NCBI GenBank assembly: GCA_965206315.1
Contig: OZ242210.1
Coordinates: 248,001 to 312,000 of the forward strand
Origin: Bin16 sp965206315
Lineage (GTDB): Bacteria > Chloroflexota > Dehalococcoidia > Lucifugimonadales > Australimonadaceae
Reading direction: 5' to 3'
Length of the DNA: 64,000 bases
Shown: piece by piece, positions 1-8,244 of the stretch
Numbering within the stretch: position 1 is the stretch's first letter
Layout: the number at the start of each line of letters is the position of its first letter
Notes under the pieces: generated by a model
The model's input: only the letters and a program-made list of their open reading frames with translations
What the model was told of the DNA's origin: nothing
Databases searched by the model: none
Translations under genes and position numbers: made by a program

Positions 1-2
1 AG

Positions 3-668
3 CCGCAATGGGCGTTCTATGAGGCCGAGGGCATCCCCGGCATCGAGGCGCTGCAGGCCACCATCGAGGCCGTACCGGACGGTGTGCCCGTTCTGCTCGA
101 CGCCAAGCGCGGCGACATGGACAATACGTCCAGGGCCTATGCGAAGGCCGCATTCGAGAAGTGGGGCGCGGACGCCCTCACGGTGAACCCGTACCAGGGG
201 CACGACGCTGTGCAGCCATTCCTGGACTACGCGGACAGGGGCGTGTTCGTGCTCACGCGCACCTCCAACCCCGGCAGCGCCGAGTTCCAGGACCTCACCG
301 TGCGCGGCAACGGCGTCGAGGGCCCGCTCTACGAGGAGGTCGCGCGGCAGGCGGTCGCGTGGAACGACAACGGCAACGTCGGGCTCGTCGTCGGCGCAAC
401 CGTCCCCGACGAGCTCGCGCGGGTGCGGAGCATCGTCGGCTCGATGCCGATCCTCATCCCCGGCATCGGCGCGCAGGGCGGCGACCTCGAAGCGTCGGTG
501 CGGAACGGTGTAGACGCCAACGGACGCCGTATCCTCATCTCTGCTTCCCGCAGCGTCATCTACGCATCGAAGGGCGCGGACTTCGCTGAGTCCGCCCGTG
601 CCGAGGCCGAGCGCCTGCGCGACGCCATCAACGCGGAACTCGAACGGATGGGCAAGCCGTGGCCGTAG
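3..668 (+). CDS. pyrF: Orotidine 5'-phosphate decarboxylase, type 2 (5' end outside window)
   Basis: This enzyme catalyses the last step of UMP synthesis, decarboxylating OMP to UMP in the cytoplasm. The reading frame is open from base 3, so the N-terminus lies before the window; an internal ATG at 84 is not the start. The catalytic D-x-K-x-x-D signature is present (LDAKRGDM), followed by NTS and the TVNPYQGHD segment typical of the type-2 (actinobacterial/myxobacterial) subfamily. The C-terminal PGIGAQGGD and ISASRSVIYAS segments form the phosphate-binding end of the barrel. The gene lies far from the pyrR-B-C-carAB operon at 47-55 kb. It overlaps the next small gene by 10 bases, which suggests translational coupling. 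Confidence 0.93.
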   Translation, partial: PQWAFYEAEGIPGIEALQATIEAVPDGVPVLLDAKRGDMDNTSRAYAKAAFEKWGADALTVNPYQGHDAVQPFLDYADRGVFVLTRTSNPGSAEFQDLTVRGNGVEGPLYEEVARQAVAWNDNGNVGLVVGATVPDELARVRSIVGSMPILIPGIGAQGGDLEASVRNGVDANGRRILISASRSVIYASKGADFAESARAEAERLRDAINAELERMGKPWP

Positions 669-865
669 AGTTCCACCTCGGCGAGCGGCTCACGCTCCGC
701 AAGCCGCACCCGTGCGGCGGCGTGGAGTGGCGCGTCGAGCGGCTCGGCGCCGACATCGGCATACGCTGCCTCACCTGCGGCCACTACCTGCTGACACCCC
801 GCCGCAAACTCGAACGCGCCACGAAGTTCCAGCAGCCGCCGCTATCGGTGGAGGGGGCGCCGTAG
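659..865 (+). CDS. DUF951 family small protein
   Basis: This 68-residue cytoplasmic protein of unknown function belongs to the DUF951 family. It shows the family pattern: LGERLTLRKPHPCGG near the N-terminus, a central GADIGIRCLTCGHY stretch and a short basic tail. Three Cys residues (C19, C37, C40) could form a small metal site. The start is GTG at 659, inside the end of pyrF. The +1 overlap with pyrF suggests it is translated from the same mRNA. The molecular role of DUF951 is not established. Confidence 0.85.
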   Translation: MAVEFHLGERLTLRKPHPCGGVEWRVERLGADIGIRCLTCGHYLLTPRRKLERATKFQQPPLSVEGAP

Positions 866-879
866 GGGCTTCCGCAGCC

Positions 880-1195
880 CACCCACCGCCAACCCTCACC
901 CACGCGCTGAAGCGCGTTGCCCTCTCCCAGAGGGCGAGGGGGTCGGACAGCCGCCCCGCCACCGAGCCGGTTCACCCCCATCCCCGCATCAAGTGCGGGG
1001 CAGGCTCTAACCTTCCCCCGTCAAGGGGGAAGGAACCAGGCGCTCCACGCCTCACCACCAACCCTCACCCGCCGCGCAAGCGCGTCGACCTCTCCCAGGG
1101 GGAGAGGTGGGGAAGTGGCGTCGGGGATGGGAGGTAGGGAGGAATCGGCTCCCCTCGCCCTCTGGGAGAGGGGCTGGGGGTGAGGGTTGCACGCT
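880..1195. repeat. Cluster of three palindromic dispersed repeats in a gene-free stretch
   Basis: Between DUF951 and the MFS gene, 480 bases carry no convincing gene. Three copies of one repeat type lie here: about 884-945 and 1060-1110 (same orientation), and about 1148-1190 (inverted). Each has an AACCCTCACCC lead and a CTCTCCC...GGGAGAG palindrome. Two also have a CGCG-CAA-GCGCG palindrome. A close relative in inverted orientation lies at 55080-55165. Short frames across this stretch are repeat-derived and unlikely to be genes. Confidence 0.7.
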
Positions 1196-1276
1196 CCGCA
1201 GGAACGACGGATTGCGCGACCGCTTCGCGGCGCGTCGTGACCTGCCCGGCGTCACTGTGTGCCCTGTCGGGCACTT

Positions 1277-1302
1277 GGATCCCCGCCTGTGCGGGAATGA
1301 CG
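1277..1302. repeat. Short REP-like palindrome (CCCGC-N4-GCGGG)
   Basis: The sequence reads GGATCCCCGCCTGTGCGGG followed by AATGACG. The same unit, inverted, lies at 55016-55044. Its end (GGAATGACA) also appears near 2636-2645. It resembles the abundant intergenic palindromes ending in GGAATGACG that occur in many bacterial genomes. Confidence 0.55.
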
Positions 1303-1347
1303 AAGTCGGCGGGGCAGCGCCATTTTCATGGGACCGACGGATAATCG

Positions 1348-2544
1348 TTACGCGGCCCTCTCCGCCCTGCCTGCGCTTTCGTCCCCGGAGGCGGCGTAGA
1401 GCAAGGGCGTCAGCAGGGCGGTCACGGTCATCAGGGCGCCCGCAGCGATGAAGGAGAAGGTGAGGCTCGTGACCGCGGCGAGCGGGCCGAACAGCAGCGG
1501 CCCGAGCATCTGCCCGGACGCCCAGTAGATGCCGACCACCGCCATGAACACGCCTCGCTGCTCCGGGCTGCTCACCATCGCCGTGATGCTCACGTTCAGC
1601 ACCCGCCCCGCGTTGAACGACAGCCCGAGGACGAACATGAGCGCGACCGCCGCCGGGTAGCTGCCGCCCCACAGCACGATGCCGATGAGCGGCAGGCCGT
1701 GCAGCGCCATCGTCACGGCGTAGGTCGGCCGCTGCCCCACCCTGCTGAGCAGGCGCGCGAACAGGAACCCGGCCACGATGGCGCCGCCCGCGTGGATGGC
1801 CATGAGCACGCCGAACACGTCATCGTCGAAGCCGAACTCCTTGTAGACCGCCGCGCCCACGGAGGAGAGCACGGAGACGTGCAGCGAGGTGCCGAGCGCC
1901 ATGACCGCCGGGAGCAGGGTGGCGCGGTTACGGAAGACGCCGGGCACCGGGCCGAGTATCTCGCGGAGCGTCATCGCCGCCCGCCTCGGCAGCTGCGGCA
2001 TCACCGCAACGACGACCATCGCCCCTGCCGATATGGCCGCGGCGATGAGGAACCCTTCCTGGTAGCCCAGCAGCACCGCAACGAACCCGCCGCCCGCATT
2101 GCCCGCCAGTCCGCCCACCGCCGCGAACCCGAAGAAGCGCCCCATCAGCGTCGTCGGGCGGGACTCGTCGATCCGGCTGCCGTACGACTGGGAGGACGTC
2201 CAGTAGATGGCGCGGGAGCCGCCGAACAGCACCTGCGCCGCCAGCAGCGCGAACAGCGATGAGGAGAACGCAAGCCCGAGCGTCCCTACGACCAGCGCGG
2301 CGAAGCTCGCCTGGATCACCCACCGCTCGCCGATGCGGTCGGAGATGACGCCGCCGAAGAGGCGCAGCGCCACCTGGAACAGCCCCTGCCCGGCGATGAT
2401 GACGCCGAGCCAGCCCGGGTTGTAGCCGAGCGAGATGATGTACAGCGGCACGAGGACGATGATGCCGCCAAGCACGACACTGTACGCGGTGGTATGGACG
2501 TAGAGGCCAGTCTCAGCGACGAGTGGGCGGGGTGCGGCGGACAT
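1348..2544 (-). CDS. MFS transporter, 12-helix
   Basis: This 398-residue integral membrane protein belongs to the major facilitator superfamily. Hydrophobic segments cover almost the whole length in two halves. The loop between helices 2 and 3 carries the MFS signature in the form GGVISDRIGERW. A basic loop near residue 190 (LPRRAAM) separates the halves. The substrate cannot be inferred; the fold is of the drug/sugar exporter type. It stands alone on the minus strand, and a TAGCAT element lies 9 bases before the ATG with no Shine-Dalgarno. Confidence 0.85.
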   Translation of the reverse strand: MSAAPRPLVAETGLYVHTTAYSVVLGGIIVLVPLYIISLGYNPGWLGVIIAGQGLFQVALRLFGGVISDRIGERWVIQASFAALVVGTLGLAFSSSLFALLAAQVLFGGSRAIYWTSSQSYGSRIDESRPTTLMGRFFGFAAVGGLAGNAGGGFVAVLLGYQEGFLIAAAISAGAMVVVAVMPQLPRRAAMTLREILGPVPGVFRNRATLLPAVMALGTSLHVSVLSSVGAAVYKEFGFDDDVFGVLMAIHAGGAIVAGFLFARLLSRVGQRPTYAVTMALHGLPLIGIVLWGGSYPAAVALMFVLGLSFNAGRVLNVSITAMVSSPEQRGVFMAVVGIYWASGQMLGPLLFGPLAAVTSLTFSFIAAGALMTVTALLTPLLYAASGDESAGRAERAA

Positions 2545-2651
2545 GACTCTCGCATGCTACCGCACCTGCGCGCGGGGCGTGCTTCCCGAGAGGACCCTGC
2601 GCGCTAAAGCGCGGGGCTCTGCTGCGTTCCGCTCGGAATGACAGGCTTGTT

Positions 2652-2780
2652 CTAGCCCTTCGCCTTCAGCGCGTCGACTTCGCTGCGCAGGGAAGCGACC
2701 TCAGCGCGGAGCGAGGCCAGCTCGACCCGCACCTGCTTGAGTTCGACTTCCACGACCGTAAGCTCCGACTTGGTGACCAT
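2652..2780 (-). CDS. 42-residue coiled-coil protein
   Basis: This small ORF encodes 42 residues with a clean heptad pattern (LKQVRVELASLRAEVASLRS), ending in LKAKG. A Shine-Dalgarno (AGGGAG) lies 9 bases before the ATG. It precedes the MFS gene region and follows the FmdB-like gene on the same strand. The Leu/Val spacing predicts one continuous amphipathic helix, probably oligomeric. The function is unknown. Its shortness makes it uncertain, but the good ribosome site and heptads favour a real gene. Confidence 0.55.
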   Translation of the reverse strand: MVTKSELTVVEVELKQVRVELASLRAEVASLRSEVDALKAKG

Positions 2781-2807
2781 ACTGCTCTGCTCCCTGGATG
2801 TTGTGAT

Positions 2808-3005
2808 TCAGCCCTGGCCGGATCGGAAGGCTCCCGCGCGCGGCACCCGCAAGGTATAGCCGTCCTTGGAGGCGAACACAGAAGGCAGCCGCAACGCCTC
2901 CTTGCCGCAAGCCGGGCATACCGCCGGGCTGTCCGCCTCGCTCATCGGTCTGCGCTGTTCGAACTCGTTCCCGCAGGCCGTGCAGCGGTACTCGTAAAGC
3001 GCCAT
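2808..3005 (-). CDS. FmdB-family zinc-ribbon protein
   Basis: This 65-residue protein begins MALYEYRCTACGNEFE and has two CxxC knuckles (C8/C11 and C30/C33). That is the FmdB/CxxC_CXXC_SSSS zinc-ribbon pattern. Such proteins are named after a putative regulator of formamidase, but their real function is mostly unknown. A Shine-Dalgarno AAGGAG sits 8-9 bases before the ATG. The C-terminus (GYTLRVPRAGAF) replaces the usual Ser-rich tail. Confidence 0.8.
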   Translation of the reverse strand: MALYEYRCTACGNEFEQRRPMSEADSPAVCPACGKEALRLPSVFASKDGYTLRVPRAGAFRSGQG

Positions 3006-3070
3006 CAGGTCCGCTCCTTCAGTGTCGTTACGCAGCGGTAGTTTATCGCGCCAGCAGGTATGGTGTGGAC

Positions 3071-3493
3071 ATGCAACTGAGCGCGGTCCTCTTCACCATC
3101 GACGCCGTTCTGGCAGACGGCGCCGCAGACCCGGAGGCGGCAGCCGTGATCGAGGCGCTGGACCGGCGGGGCGTCGTCTCCGCCGTGCTCACGAACGGGG
3201 AGGGCGACCCTGTACGGGCACTCCTGGAAACGCTGGGACTCATCCCGCACGCGCTCGTGGGGACGAACGGCGAGCGGAAGCCCCTGCCCGCACCAGACCT
3301 GTTGTTCCGCGCCTGCGAGGTGCTGAACGTACCGCCGTGGGAGGTGCTGCTGGTTGACTGCTCCGACGCCGGACGGCAGGCCGCGGCGTCCGCCGGATGC
3401 CTCTTCGCAGGCATCGGCACGCCCGGAGCATTCGCGATAGGCGGACTGGGAGAGGCGGTCAGCATCGTGGACGGCGCGGGGCCGTCGCGTTAG
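3071..3493 (+). CDS. HAD-superfamily-like protein lacking the catalytic Asp
   Basis: This 140-residue protein resembles the core of a small phosphoglucomutase-type HAD hydrolase. Motif I reads LFTIDAVL where active enzymes have FDxDG, so the nucleophilic first Asp is Thr. Motif II (VLTNG), the KPLPAPDLL lysine region and a motif IV-like VDCSDAGRQAA are recognisable. The helical cap domain is almost absent. It may be a non-catalytic binding protein. The start is ATG 3071, with an in-frame GTG two codons upstream. The end overlaps the convergent ABC gene by 4 bases. Confidence 0.6.
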   Translation: MQLSAVLFTIDAVLADGAADPEAAAVIEALDRRGVVSAVLTNGEGDPVRALLETLGLIPHALVGTNGERKPLPAPDLLFRACEVLNVPPWEVLLVDCSDAGRQAAASAGCLFAGIGTPGAFAIGGLGEAVSIVDGAGPSR

Positions 3494-4590
3494 GCCGCGT
3501 GAGCGGATGGCGGGGGGAAGGCCGCGACGAAACTGTTGACCCCCACCTTTACCGTCTCCCCCACCTCGGCGGGGATGTGCACACCCATCACGCAGCGCAC
3601 CGGTCTGCCGGAGCGAAGCCGCAGGTTCACTGCCTTGGAGGTGCCGTGGAACTCGACGGAGGTCACGACCCCCTCGACCGACGCGTCCGATTCCGTGTGC
3701 AGGCGGACCGTCTCCGGGCGTACGCACACGATCACCAGCCCCTTCGGAGGGTCGGGATTGCCCACCGGAAGCACGCCCAGCTCGCAGCGGACGTAGCCGC
3801 CTGAGCACTCGCCGGGCAGGATGTTTGCGACTCCCATGAACCGGGCGACACCGAGCGACGCTGGGTACAGGTACACCTCCGCGGGAGGGCCGGCCTGTTC
3901 GAGGCGGTTGTCCAGCATGACGCACAGCTTGTCGGCGATGCTGAACGCCTCATCCTGGTCGTGCGTCACGAAGACCGAGGTGGTGTCCGCGTCCCGCAGT
4001 ATCTGGCGGATGTGACCCCGCACGTGCCGCCGGAGGTTTGCGTCCAGGTTCGAGAACGGCTCGTCGAGCAGCACCACGCTCGGTTTGGGAGCGAGCGCAC
4101 GCGCGAGCGCGACGCGCTGCTGCTGTCCGCCGGAGAGCTGGTCCGGCATCCGCTCCGCCTCAGCGGTCATGCCCACGAGCTCCAGAGCCTGTTGCACGGC
4201 GCGGTCCCGGCCAAGGCCATGCGGTACCCCGAACGCGACATTCTTGCGAACGGTGAGGTGGGGAAAGAGGGCATAGTCCTGGAACACCATGCCGACACGG
4301 CGGCGCTCAGGAGGCACGAACCGTCCGGGACCGGCGACGGTCCGGCCGTCTATGGTGACCGTCCCTGCGTCGGGGGTCTCGAACCCGGCAACGAGCCGGA
4401 GCGTCGTCGTCTTGCCGCCACCGCTCGGGCCAAGGAGAGCGACCATGCTGCCACGCTCGGCATCGAACGTGGCCTCCCGGAGGGCGGTCGTACCGTTGAA
4501 CGACTTGGCCAGTCCCTCGACCCGGACGGCAGGGCCGTCGCAGGGAGTAGTCTCCTCGTGCGTTCTGCGACGCGGGAGAGATACGCGCAT
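3490..4590 (-). CDS. ABC transporter ATP-binding protein, PotA/FbpC type
   Basis: This 366-residue ATPase subunit is of the iron/polyamine/thiamine importer class. Walker A is GPSGGGKTT (Lys60), the Q-loop region is VGMVFQDYALFPHLTV, the signature is LSGGQQQRVALARAL, Walker B is VVLLDEPFSNLD, and the switch His is in VFVTHDQDEA. After about residue 240 comes a TOBE-type regulatory domain. No permease or binding-protein gene is adjacent, so it is an orphan subunit here and its substrate is unclear. No Shine-Dalgarno is seen; a TATCGT hexamer lies 6 bases before the ATG. Confidence 0.85.
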   Translation of the reverse strand: MRVSLPRRRTHEETTPCDGPAVRVEGLAKSFNGTTALREATFDAERGSMVALLGPSGGGKTTTLRLVAGFETPDAGTVTIDGRTVAGPGRFVPPERRRVGMVFQDYALFPHLTVRKNVAFGVPHGLGRDRAVQQALELVGMTAEAERMPDQLSGGQQQRVALARALAPKPSVVLLDEPFSNLDANLRRHVRGHIRQILRDADTTSVFVTHDQDEAFSIADKLCVMLDNRLEQAGPPAEVYLYPASLGVARFMGVANILPGECSGGYVRCELGVLPVGNPDPPKGLVIVCVRPETVRLHTESDASVEGVVTSVEFHGTSKAVNLRLRSGRPVRCVMGVHIPAEVGETVKVGVNSFVAAFPPPSAHAA

Positions 4591-4596
4591 ACGCCA

Positions 4597-4602
4597 ACGA
4601 TA
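4597..4602 (-). promoter_or_regulatory. Putative leaderless -10 element of the ABC ATPase gene
   Basis: TATCGT is followed by exactly six bases and then the ATG at 4590, with no Shine-Dalgarno. The same TANNNT-N6-ATG layout occurs at five other genes in the window. Confidence 0.4.
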
Positions 4603-4638
4603 CGTCCAACCGATGCGCAGCGCAATGGGTGCACGTAG

Positions 4639-5847
4639 TCAGTCTCTGGTGCTGCCTTCGCCGTCTGCTTCGGTGAGCCGGTTGCGCACCTCGGTCTGCA
4701 CGAGCGTGTCTCGTATCACGCGCCGCCTGCCTTCGTACGCCGCCGCGCCGATAGCGTGCCGATCGTATGCATCGCGCAGGGCACGAGCCTCGGCAAGCAG
4801 CTGCTCCCTGCTGGCGCCGCCCATGGCCACGGCGCGTCGACGGCGCAACGACAGCAGCAGGAGGGCCGCAGCCGTCAGGCCAACGGCAGCGGGAACGACA
4901 TACCGGACATACCATTCACCGGCAGACTCGCGCGCTGCATCGAACGCCGACCTGCCGGGCAGGTCGGCGACAGCGAGCGGCAACACCTCGGCAGGCGCGA
5001 TGTCCTGGCCTTCCAGCAGCCGCAGCAGACGCCCGTCGAGTTCGGTTGCGCCGAGGTCCGCCAGGCGAGCCGACGACGGCGTGGCAACGTCAACCGGCAC
5101 CACGAAACGCACCGACTCGGCGCCGAACCGCATCGTGCGAGAGAGGTCGATAACGGGCCCGTCGTAATCGAGGCGGTAGACGAACTCGAACTGGTGCGGC
5201 AGTCCCGGAGGGGTCGGAGGGACGGGCGAGTTGATCGCGAAACCGCGGTCGACCTCCAGCACCTGCCCCCCGGTGATGTTCGACCGGACGTCCAGGTTGT
5301 AGGCGCCGGGCGGGAGAGCGAAGCGCAGGAAACTCAGCATCGCCGGGCCCTGAGCGTTCAGGTCAGGGGTGAGCGTGAGGTTGCTGTCATTCCGCACCAT
5401 GACACGTTCGAGAATCTCCACGAACCCGTCGTCCGGCACCGCGCCGGTAACGATGACGGTGTGACTCTGAACCGTGAGCACAGAGGTGTCGTTCGTGGAG
5501 TCGAAGACAGTGACGACGACGGGTTCGCTCAGCTCGCTTGCACCGCGCACGGCGGAGTAGTTCGCGCCCTGGTACTCGACGGAGAAGAAATAGGTGCGTC
5601 CTTCGGCAGCAGTGACGCTGAAGTTGAAGGCACCGGACTCATCGGGCAACGCGGAGTCCTGCGAGACGAGCGTGATCCCTTCCAGCACGTTGAGCGTTAC
5701 CCGCGCCTGCGTGGGATCGAACGAGGCGGCATCCGCTCCGTGTTCCACGCGCCCCGCTATCTCGGCCTCACCCACTTCCTGCGCGAGCGCCTGAGCGGGC
5801 AGCAGCGCCGCCAGCAGAACGACGACCGATACGGCGGCGCGCTTCAC
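4639..5847 (-). CDS. Secreted, membrane-anchored beta-domain protein at the end of the ccm operon
   Basis: This 402-residue protein has a Sec signal peptide (cleavage near ALA-QE, residue 22). A long exported region follows with beta-rich segments resembling carboxypeptidase-regulatory/Ig-like repeats (about 28-250). One transmembrane helix lies near 307-330 (VVPAAVGLTAAALLLLSL), followed by a basic stop and a cytoplasmic helical tail of about 65 residues. Its start overlaps the stop of the upstream CcmI-like gene by 4 bases, so it is translated with the cytochrome c maturation genes. A role in cytochrome handling or as a CcmH/CcmI-associated envelope factor is only an inference from position. 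No specific family was recognised. Confidence 0.7.
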   Translation of the reverse strand: MKRAAVSVVVLLAALLPAQALAQEVGEAEIAGRVEHGADAASFDPTQARVTLNVLEGITLVSQDSALPDESGAFNFSVTAAEGRTYFFSVEYQGANYSAVRGASELSEPVVVTVFDSTNDTSVLTVQSHTVIVTGAVPDDGFVEILERVMVRNDSNLTLTPDLNAQGPAMLSFLRFALPPGAYNLDVRSNITGGQVLEVDRGFAINSPVPPTPPGLPHQFEFVYRLDYDGPVIDLSRTMRFGAESVRFVVPVDVATPSSARLADLGATELDGRLLRLLEGQDIAPAEVLPLAVADLPGRSAFDAARESAGEWYVRYVVPAAVGLTAAALLLLSLRRRRAVAMGGASREQLLAEARALRDAYDRHAIGAAAYEGRRRVIRDTLVQTEVRNRLTEADGEGSTRD

Positions 5848-6206
5848 GCTTCTTCCTTCCGATCGCCATCGTCCGGCAGGAGATCACGCAACTCCGTATC
5901 CACGCGGTCTTCAATGGCAGCAGCCGTCTCATTCACCTGCTGCTGCTCGCGGATCAGCTCCGCAGCCCGCCGGCGTGCCGCCTGCAACTGCGCACGGTAC
6001 TCGGCTTCGGTCGTGTTCCCCAGGAAGTACTCCTGCTGCAGCGCGCGTATCTCTTCATAGACGCGGTCGCGGGCACGGCGGATGCCAGCCTCGAGGTCGC
6101 GCGCAGGATCATCGAAGAGCACGCCCCCGTACCGCGCCGCCCAGAACGGATAGACCAGGACGACTATCGCCACGAGCACGAGCAGCGTAAGGACGAGGAT
6201 GGTCAT
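5844..6206 (-). CDS. CcmI-like membrane-anchored coiled-coil protein
   Basis: This 120-residue protein has one N-terminal transmembrane helix (about 2-24) and then a charged helical region (about 35-105) with heptads. This is the layout of the N-terminal part of CcmI/CycH without the TPR domain. It lies 33 bases after ccmF and overlaps the next gene by 4 bases. In c-type cytochrome maturation, CcmI delivers apocytochrome to the haem lyase CcmF/H. The assignment rests on context and topology, not on strong sequence identity. Confidence 0.6.
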   Translation of the reverse strand: MTILVLTLLVLVAIVVLVYPFWAARYGGVLFDDPARDLEAGIRRARDRVYEEIRALQQEYFLGNTTEAEYRAQLQAARRRAAELIREQQQVNETAAAIEDRVDTELRDLLPDDGDRKEEA

Positions 6207-6239
6207 GACTGTCCTGCCAGGGCCGACGCCACAGCCCGC

Positions 6240-8240
6240 CTAGGGTGCGCCGCCGCTCGGCGCAGCACCCGGCACCTGGGGAATCGCATAAACAGCCGCG
6301 CGCTGGCGAGCGGGCCAGAGGGCGACGACAGTGCCGAGGATGACGAACGGCCCGGCAAGCCACATCCACCAGACCATGGGGTTCACCAGCAGGCGGAACG
6401 CCGCGGTCCGGCCGTCCGGCTGCAGTTCGCTGAACAGCACATAGAGGTCTTCCTGGGGCGTAGAGCGTATGCCCGCCCGGGTCGAGATCATGGAGAACGA
6501 CGGGTAGACCCCCTGCCACGCGCTGAGCGTGCCGAGGCTCTCGCCCCCTCTCGTAATGTTCAGGACCGCAGTGCGCTCGGTGCGGTCGGCGAACGTCTCG
6601 GCGCTCACGTCCACGAACTCGACCGTGTACTCGCCTATCACGGCCCGGTCTCCGACGGACATGAACACGTCGCGCTCCTGGTCGTAGAACGAAGAGCCCA
6701 CGATGCCGAAGGCGAGCATGACCACGGCCAGGTGGACGACATAACCGCCGTAGCGCGGACGGTTCGAGGCGATCAGCTGCCCGAACGCCACGGGCCACAG
6801 CGCACCGGTGGAGCGACTGCGCGCCAACGTCCCCCGTACCCACTCCTGCAGGATGCTGATGCCCGCGAACGTGCTGACCGCGATGCCGAGCACCACGACG
6901 GGTATAGTCACGCGAAAGAGGAGTGCGGCTATCGCGGTGATGACGAGCGTAATGACGCCCGGTACAAGCAGCGCACGGCGGACGCTCTGCCACGTCGCCG
7001 TGCGCCAGGGGAGCAACGGGCCGATGCCCATCAGCAGGATGAGCGCGAGCATGAGTGGCCCGTTCACGGTGTTGAAGAACGGCTCCCCCACAGTGATGGT
7101 GTCTCCGGTTGCCAGCTCCGAGATGAGCGGAAAGACGACGCCCCACAACGTGACGAACGCGATGCCGAGCAGGAGCAGGTTGTTCACGAGGAAGGCGGCC
7201 TCACGCGAGAGCGCCGATTCGAGTGAGGAGGGGCTGCGCAGAACAGCCATCCGATAGAAGAAGAGTGCGAACGATGCAACCGTTACCACGCCAAGGAACG
7301 TGAGGAACACCCAGCCCAGCGTGGACGCGCCGAACGAGTGCACCGACGGCACAGGCCCGCCCCGGTTGATGAAGATACCGAACGCGCCGAGGGTGAAGCT
7401 GATGTTGATGAGCGCGATGTTCCACATGCGGAACATACCCCGGCGCTTCTGGACCATGATGGAGTGGATGAAGGCGGTGAGCGCCAGCCAGGGCATGAAC
7501 GCGGCGTTCTCTACCGGGTCCCACGCCCAGTAGCCGCCCCAGCCGAGGATCGTGTACGCCCACCAGGAGCCGAGCAGCAGGCCGATGGCGAGCAGCACCC
7601 ACGCGGTGAGTCCCCAGACACGCCCGGCGTCCACCCAGTCGTCGTCGATGCGTCCCCGCAGGAGCGCCGCGACAGCCAGCGAGAACGGCACCGCTATCGC
7701 AACGAGGCCGGTCATGATGAGCGGCGGGTGGGCGAACATGCCGGGGTGCGTGAGCAGCGGGTTGATGCCCTGCCCGTCCGCGGGAGCCCGCTCGAACGTG
7801 GCGAACGGGTTTGCGAGGAAGAAGAGCACCACCAGGAAGAAGAGCAGGATGAGCATGAGCACGCCGTTGGCGTACGGGCGAAGCGCGCCGAGTCGCCCGG
7901 GAGCGAGCGCCATGGAAAGCGCCGCCATGCCGCTCAACGCGAAGGCGACATAAAGGAGCGAACCGGCGTTGCCGGCGTAGAAGGCCACCCAGGTGTAGAT
8001 GCGGGGCATCGCGAGGTTGCTGTGCTCCGCCACGTAGCGGATGCTGAAGTCGTTCTCCAGGAACGCGTAGACGAGCGCACCCATCGATACCGCCAGCGTG
8101 AGCGTGGTCAGATAGTTCGCACGCTGAGCGCTGACGACGGCGGGGGCATCGCCCCGCTTCGCGCCCACGAATGACGTCAACACACTGTATGCAGTCAGGA
8201 GCAGTGCGATGAGTATGGTCGCCGTGCCGAGGTTTGCCAT
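6240..8240 (-). CDS. ccmF: Cytochrome c haem lyase subunit CcmF
   Basis: This 666-residue polytopic membrane protein attaches haem to CxxCH motifs of exported apocytochromes. The tryptophan-rich WWD signature is clear near residues 230-250 (GSWWAYTILGWGGYWAWDPV). Conserved His residues sit in loops such as LTHPGMFAHPPL and ALTAFIHSIM. The length matches the family (about 640-660), and a large external loop lies before the last helix. It starts 4 bases after ccmH, so the two are translated together. Both follow the alternative complex III genes, whose haem subunits need this system. ccmABCDE are not in the window. Confidence 0.93.
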   Translation of the reverse strand: MANLGTATILIALLLTAYSVLTSFVGAKRGDAPAVVSAQRANYLTTLTLAVSMGALVYAFLENDFSIRYVAEHSNLAMPRIYTWVAFYAGNAGSLLYVAFALSGMAALSMALAPGRLGALRPYANGVLMLILLFFLVVLFFLANPFATFERAPADGQGINPLLTHPGMFAHPPLIMTGLVAIAVPFSLAVAALLRGRIDDDWVDAGRVWGLTAWVLLAIGLLLGSWWAYTILGWGGYWAWDPVENAAFMPWLALTAFIHSIMVQKRRGMFRMWNIALINISFTLGAFGIFINRGGPVPSVHSFGASTLGWVFLTFLGVVTVASFALFFYRMAVLRSPSSLESALSREAAFLVNNLLLLGIAFVTLWGVVFPLISELATGDTITVGEPFFNTVNGPLMLALILLMGIGPLLPWRTATWQSVRRALLVPGVITLVITAIAALLFRVTIPVVVLGIAVSTFAGISILQEWVRGTLARSRSTGALWPVAFGQLIASNRPRYGGYVVHLAVVMLAFGIVGSSFYDQERDVFMSVGDRAVIGEYTVEFVDVSAETFADRTERTAVLNITRGGESLGTLSAWQGVYPSFSMISTRAGIRSTPQEDLYVLFSELQPDGRTAAFRLLVNPMVWWMWLAGPFVILGTVVALWPARQRAAVYAIPQVPGAAPSGGAP

Positions 8241-8244
8241 TCGT

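Noticed and set aside
4756..6060. 434-codon plus-strand frame opposite the ccm-linked genes
   Set aside because: The translation is compositionally typical of a high-GC antisense shadow, and the minus-strand genes have signal peptide, helices and overlaps.
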